Source: Lachnospiraceae bacterium
GTDB lineage: Bacteria; Bacillota; Clostridia; Lachnospirales; Lachnospiraceae
Assembly (NCBI GenBank): GCA_016285575.1
Contig: JAEEQX010000007.1
Span: 1-51,367, forward strand
DNA length: 51,367 nt
Reading direction: 5' to 3'
The notes below the pieces were generated by a model. That model searched no databases, was not told the DNA's origin, and was given only the letters and a program-made list of their open reading frames with translations. Position numbers and translations under genes: made by a program. Below, in pieces: positions 33,782 through 42,723 of the stretch; the stretch's first letter is position 1; each line of letters starts with the position of its first letter.

Positions 33782-35299
33782 ATGAGTACAGATTACGAAG
33801 ACGTATGCGCGATATGCCATAGAACAGAGAGTGTGGCAGGCAAGATGCTTAAGATGAGCGACACCATGTGCCTATGCATGGATTGCTTACAAAAAAGCAC
33901 CGATATGCTCAATGAATCGCCATATAAAGAGATGCTTGGAATGGATCCGAGTCAGATGGCTAACATGTTTGGCATGGGAATGCCTAACATGAATCCAGCT
34001 GATACTATTCCCAATGCAGAGAATGCAAGCATCGAAGCAACAGACAATAAGGACGGCAGTGTTAGCGCTGACGGTAAAGAAGATACTAAGCAGGACAATA
34101 AGGAAGATAAAAAGACTCAGGGCGGCAATGTACCTCCCAGAGGAACATTCTTCTTAAACCTTAATGATTTAATGGGTTCCAATCTTAACCCTCGTACCAA
34201 GATTAAGAAAAGAAATCCTGACGAGAAAAAAGAGCCCATTATTAAGTTAAAAGATATCCCTGCACCGCATAAACTTAAGGCTAAACTTGATGAATATGTT
34301 ATAGGTCAGGAAGAGGCTAAAAAGATACTCTCAGTAGCTGTATATAATCACTACAAGAGAGTAGCAACGGATACAATGGATGAGATTGAGATAGAAAAGT
34401 CCAATATCCTTATGCTTGGTCCCACAGGTTGCGGTAAGACATATATCGTTAAGACACTTGCCAAGTTACTCGATGTACCTCTTGCTATCGCTGATGCTAC
34501 AGCACTTACAGAGGCAGGATATATCGGTGATGATATTGAGTCCGTAGTCAGCAAGCTCCTTGCAGCAGCTGACAATGACGTTGATAGAGCAGAGTGCGGT
34601 ATTATCTTCGTAGATGAGATTGATAAGCTTGCTAAGAAGCCTAACAGCAATCATAGAGACGTATCAGGTGAGTCAGTACAGCAGGGTATGCTTAAACTCC
34701 TTGAAGGCGCTGAGATAGAAGTACCCGTAGGTGCTACAAGCAAGAATGCCATGGTTCCCATGACCACAGTTAATACAAGAAATATCTTGTTTATCTGCGG
34801 CGGTGCGTTCCCTGATCTTGAAGAGATTATTAAGTCCCGCCTTTCTAAGCAGGCAGGAATAGGATTCAATTCGGATCTTAAGGATAAATTCGATAAGGAT
34901 AAGACACTACTTCATAAGGTTACTACCGAGGATATCAAGAAGTACGGTATGATACCTGAGTTCGTAGGTCGTCTTCCCATTATCTGCCCTCTAGATTCAC
35001 TCGATGAGGACGCACTCGTTGCAATCCTTAAGGAGCCAAAGAATGCAATCCTTAAGCAGTATCAGAAGTTACTTGAACTTGATGAAGTTAAGTTAATCTT
35101 TGATGATTCTGCACTTAGAGCCATCGCTAAGAAGGCAAAAGAAAAAGACACCGGTGCGAGAGCACTCAGGGCCATCATAGAAGAGTTCATGCTTGATATC
35201 ATGTACGAGATACCCAAGGACGACAATATAGGAACTGTAACGATTACAGGGGATTATATTGAAGGTAAGGGTGGACCTGTCGTAGAGATGCGAGTTTAA
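33782..35299 (+). CDS. clpX: ClpX-like AAA+ unfoldase with enlarged N-terminal region
   Basis: 505 residues, about 80 longer than usual ClpX. N-terminal zinc-binding domain: C9-x2-C12 and C32-x2-C35, with an extra Cys30. Residues about 50-145 are an insertion, first Met-rich ([14 protein letters not shown]), then acidic/polar. The AAA+ core begins at [16 protein letters not shown]: Walker A GPTGCGKT, Walker [14 protein letters not shown], pore loop GYIGDD (GYVG in most), and an IGF loop (GIGFNSD) needed to dock ClpP. So it should work with ClpP, yet clpP is not adjacent, unlike the common clpP-clpX order; it may be a second copy or a relocated one. Confidence 0.9.
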   Translation: MSTDYEDVCAICHRTESVAGKMLKMSDTMCLCMDCLQKSTDMLNESPYKEMLGMDPSQMANMFGMGMPNMNPADTIPNAENASIEATDNKDGSVSADGKEDTKQDNKEDKKTQGGNVPPRGTFFLNLNDLMGSNLNPRTKIKKRNPDEKKEPIIKLKDIPAPHKLKAKLDEYVIGQEEAKKILSVAVYNHYKRVATDTMDEIEIEKSNILMLGPTGCGKTYIVKTLAKLLDVPLAIADATALTEAGYIGDDIESVVSKLLAAADNDVDRAECGIIFVDEIDKLAKKPNSNHRDVSGESVQQGMLKLLEGAEIEVPVGATSKNAMVPMTTVNTRNILFICGGAFPDLEEIIKSRLSKQAGIGFNSDLKDKFDKDKTLLHKVTTEDIKKYGMIPEFVGRLPIICPLDSLDEDALVAILKEPKNAILKQYQKLLELDEVKLIFDDSALRAIAKKAKEKDTGARALRAIIEEFMLDIMYEIPKDDNIGTVTITGDYIEGKGGPVVEMRV

Positions 35300-35327
35300 A
35301 AATGGCGCCGTTGGCGCCATTTTTTTA
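35299..35327. terminator. Bidirectional terminator between clpX and CYTH gene
   Basis: AAAATGGCGCC / GGCGCCATTTT with a three-base loop, T-run on the plus strand and A-run (T-run on the minus strand) on the other side. The minus-strand gene's stop codon lies in the T-run. Confidence 0.9.
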
Positions 35328-35771
35328 TTGTAGTGGTTTACGAGATAGATTGGAATTTGTATAACTTGGGTCTTCAGTTACATCTTCTGCAAACCAATCA
35401 GGTGCCTGGAATGCAAGAGCCTTCTCCTTGGTCTCGAATTCTACTTCTGCTATGATTAGTCCCTCGTGAGCACCCTTGAATACATCAAGCTCAATTGTAT
35501 GCTCGCCATAAGGGATTAAGTATCTGTTCTTGGTGATTATAACACCGTCGGCTTTCTTTACAAGGTGTTCATATGACTCTTTATTAAGAGGGAGATTATA
35601 TTCTTCTCTTTCCAAGAATCCTCTGCCCTTGTAAGTCATATAGTATTTATCATCTTCTTTACGGACTCGCATTACAGGGTCGGTGCAGAGATACCCTTGC
35701 TCTATAACTCTATATTCGTACTTATCCAAGTCCGGAAGGGACTTAATCTTGAACTTTCTCTCTATTTCCAT
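35325..35771 (-). CDS. CYTH domain protein (triphosphate tunnel metalloenzyme)
   Basis: 148 residues from ATG at 35771 on the minus strand; a TTG at 35783 is in frame but is part of the ribosome site TTGGAG. It begins with the signature M-E-I-E-R-K-F-K, the E-x-E-x-K motif that binds metal and triphosphate in the tunnel fold; MRVRKEDDKYYMTYKG and IELDVFKGAHEGLIIAEVEFE supply further charged strands. Members are tripolyphosphatases, thiamine triphosphatases or adenylate cyclases; bacterial single-domain forms are most often inorganic triphosphatases. The true substrate is not readable. Single-gene unit, convergent with clpX. Confidence 0.9.
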   Translation of the reverse strand: MEIERKFKIKSLPDLDKYEYRVIEQGYLCTDPVMRVRKEDDKYYMTYKGRGFLEREEYNLPLNKESYEHLVKKADGVIITKNRYLIPYGEHTIELDVFKGAHEGLIIAEVEFETKEKALAFQAPDWFAEDVTEDPSYTNSNLSRKPLQ

Positions 35772-35925
35772 GTTAAACTCCAAGAATTCATATAATTATC
35801 AAAAAAAATAATCAGTTATTTATTATTTCCTCTTTACTCTTTACCTTACCCGGTGGTTTAGAAATATAAAGGATAAAATAGTAATAATTAATTACACAAT
35901 TATAATATCACAATGAAATAAAGAT

Positions 35926-35994
35926 AAGAATAAAAACATAAGAATAAAAACATGAGAATAAAAACATGAGAATAAAAACATTAGAATAAAACAC
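35926..35994. repeat. 14-base tandem repeat, four copies plus a partial fifth
   Basis: Units at 35926, 35940, 35954 and 35968 share A-G-A-A-T-A-A-A-A-A-C-A-T after a variable first base (A, A, G, G); a degenerate copy starts at 35982. It lies in the AT-rich gap between divergent genes, about 85 bases before the THUMP methyltransferase gene. Lack of unique spacers rules out CRISPR. Confidence 0.9.
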
Positions 35995-36026
35995 AGATAA
36001 TAAAGGTAATGTATACACATATAAAA

Positions 36027-36055
36027 TTGAGTTTAATGAGGGATTATGGTAATAT
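36027..36055 (+). promoter_or_regulatory. Promoter of the THUMP methyltransferase operon
   Basis: TTGAGT (36027-36032), 17-base spacer, TAATAT (36050-36055), close to the ATG at 36078 with GGGAAAGGA between. Confidence 0.55.
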
Positions 36056-36077
36056 TCTTTAGGGAAAGGATATAAAA

Positions 36078-37241
36078 ATGTCTGAAATATATGAATTCAT
36101 AGCTCCTTGCCATTTTGGCATGGAAGCTGTTTTAAAAAAAGAAATATATGACCTCGGATACGAGGTAACCAAGGTTCAGGACGGTAGAGTCTACTTCGAG
36201 GGCGATACAGAGGCTATAGCTTACGCCAACGTATTCCTTCGTACAGCGGACAGAGTCATGATTAACATGGGCGAATTCAAGGCTGAGACCTTCGAAGACC
36301 TCTTTCAAGGCACAAAAGCCATCGAATGGGAGAGATTTATCGAGCAGGATTCGAAATTCAACGTCGTTAAAGCCGCCTCAGTGAAGAGTAAGCTCTTCTC
36401 GCCGACAGATATTCAGAAAATCATGAAAAAGGCCATGGTGGACCGTTTAAGCGGTATATATGGCATTAGCCATTTTGAAGAGTCCGGAACGGAGTTCGCA
36501 ATCAGGGTTATGATTAACAAGGATATCGTCTCAGTTGGACTCGATACGACAGGAGTTGGTTTACATAAAAGAGGCTACAGATTGCTCACGGCCAAGGCAC
36601 CGATTGCTGAAAATTTGGCAGCCGCAATCATACTTTTATCACCTTGGAAATCTGACAGAATTTTGGTGGATCCGTTCTGCGGATCAGGAACTTTTCCTAT
36701 CGAAGCAGCTCTGATTGGATGCAATATGGCGCCCGGAATGAATAGAAAATTCTCAGCTCAGAATTGGCATCATCTGATTGAGTCAAGAGTCTGGAAGGAC
36801 TGTATCGAAGATGCCAAGGAAAGAGTCGAAGTGCCCGTAAAATCGGACATTCAGGGGTATGATATAGATCCTCAGATGATAGAGATTGCGAGAGAAAATG
36901 CTCGTAAAGCAGGGGTCGATAAGTACATACATTTCCAAACAAGAGGAGTTGACCAATTAAGTCATCCTAAGAAATATGGCTTCATTATGACCAATCCTCC
37001 GTATGGTGAGAGACTAATGGATAACGATAGTGTTGCTGATATATATAAGACCCTCGGAGAGAGGTATAAAAACCTGGATTCATGGTCTATGTACATGATT
37101 ACATCGTATCCTGACGCCGAAACTGCCATTGGCAAGAAGGCGGATAAGAACAGAAAGATCTATAATGGTATGCTTAAGACATACCTTTATCAGTTTATGG
37201 GGCCCAAGCCGCCCAAGAAGAACGACGAGAAGAGAGATTAG
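36078..37241 (+). CDS. THUMP-domain class I RNA methyltransferase (RlmL/YpsC-like)
   Basis: 387 residues. N-terminal ferredoxin-like and THUMP region (about 1-155) with CHFGMEAVLKKEIYDLGY, which binds structured RNA; then a Rossmann methyltransferase: VDPFCGSGTFPIEAALIG binds S-adenosylmethionine, GYDIDPQMIEIARENARKAG follows, and IMTNPPYGERL is the N-P-P-Y motif of base N-methylation. Matches the YpsC/RlmL N-terminal group that makes m2G in 23S rRNA; exact position not assigned. The next gene, rdgB, starts two bases after its stop. Confidence 0.92.
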   Translation: MSEIYEFIAPCHFGMEAVLKKEIYDLGYEVTKVQDGRVYFEGDTEAIAYANVFLRTADRVMINMGEFKAETFEDLFQGTKAIEWERFIEQDSKFNVVKAASVKSKLFSPTDIQKIMKKAMVDRLSGIYGISHFEESGTEFAIRVMINKDIVSVGLDTTGVGLHKRGYRLLTAKAPIAENLAAAIILLSPWKSDRILVDPFCGSGTFPIEAALIGCNMAPGMNRKFSAQNWHHLIESRVWKDCIEDAKERVEVPVKSDIQGYDIDPQMIEIARENARKAGVDKYIHFQTRGVDQLSHPKKYGFIMTNPPYGERLMDNDSVADIYKTLGERYKNLDSWSMYMITSYPDAETAIGKKADKNRKIYNGMLKTYLYQFMGPKPPKKNDEKRD

Positions 37242-37243
37242 CT

Positions 37244-37882
37244 ATGGGAATGACAAAAGTAATCGTAGCCACTGGAAATAGTGGCAAGATTCGAGAAATT
37301 AAATCTATATTTAATTTTTCAAACTGGCAAATTGTGACCATGAAAGAGGAAAATTTGGCTCCGGAGATCATCGAAGATGGACAAACCTTCGAGGAGAATT
37401 CACTCATCAAGGCGAGACGTGTCAGAGAAGAATATCTGAAGAAAAAGCCGTTAGATTATGTAAACTACGACAAGGTTTATGTCTTCGCTGACGACTCAGG
37501 TCTCGAAGTCGATGCTCTTAACAAGGAACCGGGTGTGCTCTCAGCGAGATACATGGGAGAGGATACTTCATATCATATTAAGAACCAAGCGATTATTGAC
37601 AGGCTTGAGGGAGTGAAAGATAAGGACAGAACCGCAAGATTCGTCTGTGCACTCTCAAGTATTGATATGGATGGCAATGAAATCGTGGTCAGAGAGACCA
37701 TGGAAGGATATATAGGATACAAAGAGGCAGGAGAGAATGGGTTCGGATATGATCCGATATTCATGTTGCCTGAGTACGGTTGTACATCCTCAGAAATCCC
37801 CATGGAAGAGAAAAACAAGATTTCTCACAGAGGCAAAGCGATAAGAAAGATGTTATCCATTCTTTGTGATAATGAGAATTAG
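37244..37882 (+). CDS. rdgB: RdgB/HAM1 non-canonical purine NTP pyrophosphatase
   Basis: 212 residues. It hydrolyses ITP, dITP and XTP to monophosphates, keeping deaminated purines out of nucleic acids. Marks: VIVATGNSGKIREI at the N-terminus, ENSLIKARRV, FADDSGLEVDALN with the catalytic acidic residues, PGVLSARYMG, GENGFGYDPIF and SHRGKAIRKM at the end. It is coupled to the THUMP gene. It is followed by an AT-rich tandem array and then yfcE; rdgB next to yfcE is a common pairing. The second in-frame ATG at 37250 is also possible as start. Confidence 0.96.
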   Translation: MGMTKVIVATGNSGKIREIKSIFNFSNWQIVTMKEENLAPEIIEDGQTFEENSLIKARRVREEYLKKKPLDYVNYDKVYVFADDSGLEVDALNKEPGVLSARYMGEDTSYHIKNQAIIDRLEGVKDKDRTARFVCALSSIDMDGNEIVVRETMEGYIGYKEAGENGFGYDPIFMLPEYGCTSSEIPMEEKNKISHRGKAIRKMLSILCDNEN

Positions 37883-37935
37883 AAAAACTATATACAATTT
37901 AATTTATGTTTTAACTAATTAGAATAATTAATTAG

Positions 37936-37975
37936 AGTTTTAAATAGTTTTAAATAGTTTTAAATAGTTTTATAT
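37936..37975. repeat. 10-base tandem repeat, four units
   Basis: AGTTTTAAAT three times, then AGTTTTATAT, followed by a partial unit, in the 170-base gap between rdgB and yfcE. The rest of the gap is AT-rich with no promoter or terminator I trust. Confidence 0.85.
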
Positions 37976-38052
37976 AGTTATATGTTTTATTTAACTAGTT
38001 TAGAATAGATTTGGTTAAGATTTAATAAAAGATATTTGAATTTAGGTATTAT

Positions 38053-38538
38053 ATGAAGATTTTGGTAGTAAGTGACACACATAGGTATCAGGGAAACCTC
38101 TATGAACTCTTTGAGGAACTTGATGATATAGACTATGTTATACATTGCGGCGATGTAGAGGGCTGCGAGGATGAGATAGAGTCCGTATGCGAAGTGCCCT
38201 TCGTAGCTGTGGCCGGCAACAATGACTTTTGCTCATTCTTACCGAGGGAGCGAGTGCTCGAATTCGAAGGACATAAGATATTCGTAACACATGGTCATAT
38301 GTACAATGTATCAAGCGGATTATGGCGCATCATAGATGAAGCCAAGGATAGAGGCTGCGATGTGGCGCTCTTTGGGCATACACACAGACCTACTTACAGT
38401 ACCGACGGCGAGCTTCAGATCATGAATCCCGGCAGCATCTCACTTCCTCGCCAGGCCTCAGGTAACCCAACCTATGCCATCCTCGAACTTGAACCCAACA
38501 AACCTGCACACATAGAATTACACGAAATGACAATATAA
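38053..38538 (+). CDS. yfcE: YfcE/MJ0936-family metallophosphoesterase
   Basis: 161 residues. All metal-binding motifs of the calcineurin-like fold are present in order: VVSDTHR, HCGDVEGCEDE, VAGNNDF, VTHGHMYNV and FGHTHRP, then MNPGSISLPRQ. Relatives hydrolyse phosphodiesters in vitro; the cellular substrate is not known. No clear ribosome site precedes the ATG. A terminator follows immediately. Confidence 0.93.
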   Translation: MKILVVSDTHRYQGNLYELFEELDDIDYVIHCGDVEGCEDEIESVCEVPFVAVAGNNDFCSFLPRERVLEFEGHKIFVTHGHMYNVSSGLWRIIDEAKDRGCDVALFGHTHRPTYSTDGELQIMNPGSISLPRQASGNPTYAILELEPNKPAHIELHEMTI

Positions 38539-38540
38539 AT

Positions 38541-38562
38541 AGGGCGCCATTGGCGCCCTTTA
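38541..38562. terminator. Bidirectional terminator between yfcE and AbiE locus
   Basis: Eight-pair AGGGCGCC / GGCGCCCT hairpin with a three-base loop, T-rich on both outer sides. Its core GGCGCC arms echo the terminators at 35.3 kb and 42.7 kb. Confidence 0.8.
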
Positions 38563-39363
38563 TTACTTTATCGATACAAGATAATCTATTATTCCGTTAG
38601 TAATTATATGAATATCGTCATCCAACCATCTTTGTCTGGATTCGGATACATTATTTAGATATTTCTCATTACTAAAAGTTATTTCAATTCTCCTAATAAT
38701 GTCATTCATGGAGTTCTCAAACATACCCTCATCGTCAAAAACGAGCAGCTTGAGCATAGTTTTCATTTTATCGTCAGATACAACGGTTTTTAGATAATAC
38801 ATATCGTAGATATCTTTATATCTTCTGCTATTGACACCAAACTTAAGTAAAGATCTTAGTTTTTCTACAAATGATTGCTCAACTGTATTTTTAAGTAAAG
38901 TTGCTCCTTCATCATCCATACATACATCAAAACAGTATTCTTCTTGATCGATTTCCAGATGATTGTGAACACCTATGTCAATCTTGCTTTTGATCGTATT
39001 GTTATATTCATCTTTTATGATAATTACAATACTTTTTCCATGATAATCTTGATGCTTTAATTCTTTAATCTCGTTTTCCATCGAAATATGGATTCCATCC
39101 AAGCAATTTAGCTTATTCACAAACTCACGAATTGAAACTTCGTTTAACGAATAATGTATAAAATCAAGATCAATATCGCTTGTGGAACGACGGTCATTGT
39201 GTGTGAGACTTCTCATCACAACACCACCTTTTATGGTTACATTCCGATTTAGTGGACCATCAGCGATAGCCTTAAGAACAATATCTTGGCACACTCTTGA
39301 ATTGGCCAGTTCTGTGGATAATCCGGATGAAACATATATATTTGTCATTTCAGATAGATTCAA
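38563..39363 (-). CDS. AbiEii-like nucleotidyltransferase toxin
   Basis: 266 residues starting with TTG at 39363, supported by GGAGG eight bases upstream inside the antitoxin's last codons; ATG 39348 is a weaker choice. The nucleotidyltransferase motif is plain: TIKGGVVMRSLTHN, then SDIDLDFIHYS with the paired aspartates, and KIDIGVHNH; FVEKLRSLLKFG and RRYKDIYDMYYL match the C-terminal helical half of the AbiEii/AbiGii family. Known relatives (AbiEii, MenT) act as toxins by modifying tRNA or a similar target and give abortive infection against phage. It is transcribed with the antitoxin gene directly upstream. Confidence 0.93.
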   Translation of the reverse strand: MNLSEMTNIYVSSGLSTELANSRVCQDIVLKAIADGPLNRNVTIKGGVVMRSLTHNDRRSTSDIDLDFIHYSLNEVSIREFVNKLNCLDGIHISMENEIKELKHQDYHGKSIVIIIKDEYNNTIKSKIDIGVHNHLEIDQEEYCFDVCMDDEGATLLKNTVEQSFVEKLRSLLKFGVNSRRYKDIYDMYYLKTVVSDDKMKTMLKLLVFDDEGMFENSMNDIIRRIEITFSNEKYLNNVSESRQRWLDDDIHIITNGIIDYLVSIK

Positions 39364-39906
39364 TTACATTACCTCCACATCAAGGGCCTTGGATATCATC
39401 TTACTTTTAGGAAAGCGAATAGCATATTCTTGTATGCGCCATATTTGCAGACGATTTAATTCCTCTCGATAATTAACTAGTATTTCTTTATATAGGTCAT
39501 AAGGCATACTATTTTTATTGCGTAAGAGTTCAATAAGCATTCGTTCTTTGTCATATATTCTGACAGTTATTCCATTAACTTCTTTTTCTTCGATGCCTAA
39601 TGGGAAGATATCATCTCGAACATAAATCTGGCGGATACGATTATCCTTGAGTTTTGCGGCCTTGGAAGGAGTAGCCAGGTCGTATAAATCAGGAATGAGA
39701 TTAGTCATTCCGTGTATGTAAAAAGCATATTCTCCCGTAAGTACTGCTTTAGGATATTTCTTCATAATTATCCCTATCTCAGGAACATTTTCTTCAGTGG
39801 AATATATACCTTCTTCAAGTTTAAAGATCTTTTTATTATTGATATCTTGTGACATCTTGTATGCGCTTCCGCATTTTTCAATTGCCTCATTATATGTGAA
39901 TAACAT
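39364..39906 (-). CDS. AbiEi-like antitoxin and repressor
   Basis: 180 residues. The N-terminal part (about 1-45) resembles the winged-helix domain of AbiEi antitoxins (YNEAIEKCGSAYKMSQDI, KLEEGIYSTE), followed by the conserved middle AVLTGEYAFYIHGMT and DLATPSKAAKL and a helical C-terminus. In studied AbiE systems the antitoxin does not bind the toxin protein (type IV) but represses its own promoter. The Shine-Dalgarno GAGG for this gene lies inside a CCGAGGTTTAC repeat. The stop abuts the TTG start of the toxin. Confidence 0.92.
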   Translation of the reverse strand: MLFTYNEAIEKCGSAYKMSQDINNKKIFKLEEGIYSTEENVPEIGIIMKKYPKAVLTGEYAFYIHGMTNLIPDLYDLATPSKAAKLKDNRIRQIYVRDDIFPLGIEEKEVNGITVRIYDKERMLIELLRNKNSMPYDLYKEILVNYREELNRLQIWRIQEYAIRFPKSKMISKALDVEVM

Positions 39907-39910
39907 TTTT

Positions 39911-40020
39911 GTAAACCTCGGAAATTTTATAAATTTTACCTATCTTTACACAAATTTTATATATATGGCATGGGTTTGTCAAGTAAACCTCGGTAAAAAA
40001 ATATCTTTTTCCGAGATTTG
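39911..40020 (-). promoter_or_regulatory. AbiE promoter flanked by repeated operator-like sequence
   Basis: On the minus strand: TTGACA (39977-39982), 17-base spacer, TAAAAT (39954-39959). An identical 11-base sequence CCGAGGTTTAC occurs at 39983-39993, touching the -35, and at 39911-39921, over the ribosome site. A related element on the opposite strand (CCGAGATTTG, 40011-40020) makes an inverted pair with the upstream copy. Likely binding sites for the antitoxin. Confidence 0.7.
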
Positions 40021-40099
40021 CTCTAATGACTTTGTTTTCTCTATGGTACTTGAGGTGGCTGTGTGATAAACTCTTATTGTATGTTTGGAAGGAATAAAT

Positions 40100-41353
40100 A
40101 TGAGCGCAATAGTTGTACTAAAACAGAATGAAGGACGTAACGCCAAGGCAGGCGGGGCGTGGATATATGATAACGAGATTGAGTCGATTACAGGTGAATG
40201 TGTTGATGGCGATATCGTACTCGTTAGGGATAATAATGGCGTAGCACTTGGAAAGGGCTTCATTAACTCTAACTCGAAGATAAGAATCAGACTACTTACA
40301 AGAGATGCTGACACTGAGATTAATCGCGAGTTTCTTGCGATGAGAGTACGTAACGCATGGGAACTTAGAAAAGCTTCTATGTCACAGAGTGAGGACGGGC
40401 TTAATTCTTGCAGAGTAATCTTCGGCGAAGCAGATTTCTTGCCCGGAATAGTTATAGATAAGTATAATGACGTACTTGTAGTTCAGTCATTAGCACTTGG
40501 TATAGATAAGTTAAAAGAGACAATCATCGATGAATTAAAAGCCGTATTAAAAGATGATGGATACAATATTCGTGGCGTATACGAGAGATCCGATGCACCG
40601 GTTCGTAAGAAAGAGGGATTGTATCTTCATAAGGGCTTCATCGGAGATGAATTCGATACCAATGTTCCCATATCTGAGAATGGTATCAAGTATACAGTAG
40701 ATGTAGTAAACGGCCAAAAGACAGGCTTTTTCCTTGATCAAAAGCACAATCGTCTTGCCATGCAGCGTCTTGTAAAAGGAGTATTACCGCTTAGTTCCAA
40801 CTTAGGAGGTGCTAATACACTTAAGGTTCTGGATTGTTTCACACATATGGGTACATTCGCACTCAACTGTGCGTATGCAGGTGCTACTGATGTAACAGGC
40901 CTTGATATATCCGAATTTGCTGTGTCACAGGCTACTGAGAATGCCAAGAATAATGGCCTTGATAATAGGGCTAAGTTTAGATGTGAGGATGTATTAGATG
41001 AATTGCCCAGACTCTATACGGCGGGCGAGCAGTATGACATAGTAATTCTCGATCCTCCTGCATTTACTAAGTCGAAAGAAGCGACCAAGAATGCCATCAG
41101 AGGTTATAGAGAGATTAATATGAAGGGGATGAAGCTTGTTCGTGATGGTGGATTCCTCGCAACTTGCTCCTGCTCTCACTTCATGACAGAGGAACTCTTC
41201 AAACAGACTATCTTACAGGCTGCAAAGTCAGTACATAAGAGACTTAAACAAGTTGAATTTAGAACTCAAGCGCCTGATCATCCAATCCTCTGGTCGGCAG
41301 ACGAGTCATACTACCTCAAATTCATAATCTTCCAGGTAGTAGATGAGAAATAG
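40100..41353 (+). CDS. RlmI-like 23S rRNA (cytosine-C5) methyltransferase
   Basis: 417 residues from ATG 40100 (GGAAGGA upstream; an in-frame TTG at 40085 is part of the leader). N-terminal PUA-like domain (about 1-75: GGAWIYDNEI, VLVRDNNGVALGKG), then a methyltransferase domain: DVVNGQKTGFFLDQKHNR, VLDCFTHMGTFALNCAYAG binding S-adenosylmethionine, GLDISEFAV, and ILDPPAFTKSK, with CSCSH providing the cysteine nucleophile region. Fits RlmI/YccW (m5C in 23S rRNA). It is divergent from the AbiE operon; the 250 bases after it hold no gene. Confidence 0.92.
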   Translation: MSAIVVLKQNEGRNAKAGGAWIYDNEIESITGECVDGDIVLVRDNNGVALGKGFINSNSKIRIRLLTRDADTEINREFLAMRVRNAWELRKASMSQSEDGLNSCRVIFGEADFLPGIVIDKYNDVLVVQSLALGIDKLKETIIDELKAVLKDDGYNIRGVYERSDAPVRKKEGLYLHKGFIGDEFDTNVPISENGIKYTVDVVNGQKTGFFLDQKHNRLAMQRLVKGVLPLSSNLGGANTLKVLDCFTHMGTFALNCAYAGATDVTGLDISEFAVSQATENAKNNGLDNRAKFRCEDVLDELPRLYTAGEQYDIVILDPPAFTKSKEATKNAIRGYREINMKGMKLVRDGGFLATCSCSHFMTEELFKQTILQAAKSVHKRLKQVEFRTQAPDHPILWSADESYYLKFIIFQVVDEK

Positions 41354-41603
41354 AAAAATTAAATAGTAAAAATAAATAGTAAAATATATACCCCTATATA
41401 ACCCTCAAAAAACAATTGAGATAATATATTGTATATAAATGAGAAGGATAGAAAATAATTGAGTTTTTCTCATATAAATTACCTTCACAATATGTTATTA
41501 TTACTATGTTTACGGGTTGGAAAAAGCCAACCGAATACTTAACTGTATTTAGTTAAGATATAGAGTAAAACGGAGAAACGAGTAAACAGGAAAGGATACT
41601 CAA

Positions 41604-42647
41604 ATGAAGAAAAATTTAAAAACATTAGTGTTAATGTTATTGACGGTGTTCGTCTTAGCGTGCTTCACAGGCGCATTGATGACACGTGCCAAGGCATTCG
41701 GTGATTACAACGATTATGATTACGGTTCATCATCCGATTGGGGCGGTTCATCAGACTGGGGCAGCTCATCAGATTGGGGCGATTCGGATTATTCAAGCAG
41801 CGGCGGTTCGGGAAGTGGAATCTTATTCGGTATATTGGTAGATCTCTTCTTCAAGCATCCTTGCTGTTGTACTATCTTAGCAATAATCGGAATTATCATA
41901 TTCGTGATAGTCAAAGCAATTAATAAGAAGAATGGTCCTAAGGGCGGCGGAAACATCCCTCAGAACAATGCTAACAACTATAGAGAGATTCCTAATAACA
42001 ATCAACCTCAGAGGAGACAGGCAAAAGTGGCTAAGTCAATGCCTAACAGAAGTAACGAGATAGCTAGTATCATTGAAGCTCATGACCCTCTCTTCACAGA
42101 GCCTGACTTCATCACATATGCAAAAGATGTGTATATGGATATTCAGGATGCATGGTGCAAGAGAGACTTAACAGATGTACAGGCAGTGCTTCATTCTAAT
42201 CTATATGACAGAACACAGAAGCAGCTTGAAAAGAAGATTGCAGATAAGGTACAGCCTCATCTTGATAGAATCACAGTTAATGAAGCATACATGACATTCT
42301 ACAGAAAAGACTCACAGTTCGAGTATGCTACAGTATATCTCTCATCTTCGATGATTGATTATCAGACCAATGAAGTTACAGGAGAGATCCTCTTCGGTGA
42401 TAAGACAACTCGTTGGGAGATGCATTACTTGATGACATTCATGAGATCGCTTAACGTCAAGACTCCTGAGGCAGGCGCAGCTAAGAAGGCATTCAACTGT
42501 CCCAACTGTGGCGGTGTAATGGATAGAATGCACTTTGGCGAATGTCCTTTCTGCGGAAGCATCGTTAAGAGCGGCGAGTACGGTTGGGTATTATCAGACT
42601 TCAACGCCGTAAAAGACAGCACTCCTGACCAAGGAATTGAAAAATAG
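41604..42647 (+). CDS. Secreted/membrane Tim44-like domain protein with zinc ribbon
   Basis: 347 residues. Signal-like N-terminus (MKKNLKTLVLMLLTVFVLACF), then a Ser/Asp/Trp/Gly repeat (SSDWGGSSDWGSSSDWGDSD, about 40-62), a membrane segment after HPCCCT (about 82-110), a basic Asn-rich linker, and a Tim44-like domain (about 150-290: DPLFTEPDFITYAKDVYMDI). A four-cysteine zinc ribbon ends it (FNCPNCGGVMD, GECPFCGSI). Bacterial relatives are of unknown role. The 250 bases upstream include small hairpins (GGTTGG/CCAACC near 41515 and CTTAACT/AGTTAAG near 41538), possibly in its leader. A terminator follows. Confidence 0.82.
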   Translation: MKKNLKTLVLMLLTVFVLACFTGALMTRAKAFGDYNDYDYGSSSDWGGSSDWGSSSDWGDSDYSSSGGSGSGILFGILVDLFFKHPCCCTILAIIGIIIFVIVKAINKKNGPKGGGNIPQNNANNYREIPNNNQPQRRQAKVAKSMPNRSNEIASIIEAHDPLFTEPDFITYAKDVYMDIQDAWCKRDLTDVQAVLHSNLYDRTQKQLEKKIADKVQPHLDRITVNEAYMTFYRKDSQFEYATVYLSSSMIDYQTNEVTGEILFGDKTTRWEMHYLMTFMRSLNVKTPEAGAAKKAFNCPNCGGVMDRMHFGECPFCGSIVKSGEYGWVLSDFNAVKDSTPDQGIEK

Positions 42648-42696
42648 GAAGAAATAGTAAATAATACTCAAAAATAAACTTAAAATTTCTATCTGT

Positions 42697-42722
42697 AATA
42701 GAGCGCCGAAAGGCGCTCTATT
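42697..42722 (+). terminator. Rho-independent terminator after Tim44-like gene
   Basis: AATAGAGCGCC / GGCGCTCTATT with a stable GAAA tetraloop. Confidence 0.9.
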
Positions 42723-42723
42723 A

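Noticed and set aside
35926-35994. CRISPR array
   Set aside because: Units are contiguous 14-base repeats with no unique spacers and no cas genes nearby.
38563-40020. AbiE pair as part of a larger mobile defence island
   Set aside because: No integrase, direct flanking repeats or other defence genes were seen; yfcE and an RlmI-like gene flank it directly.
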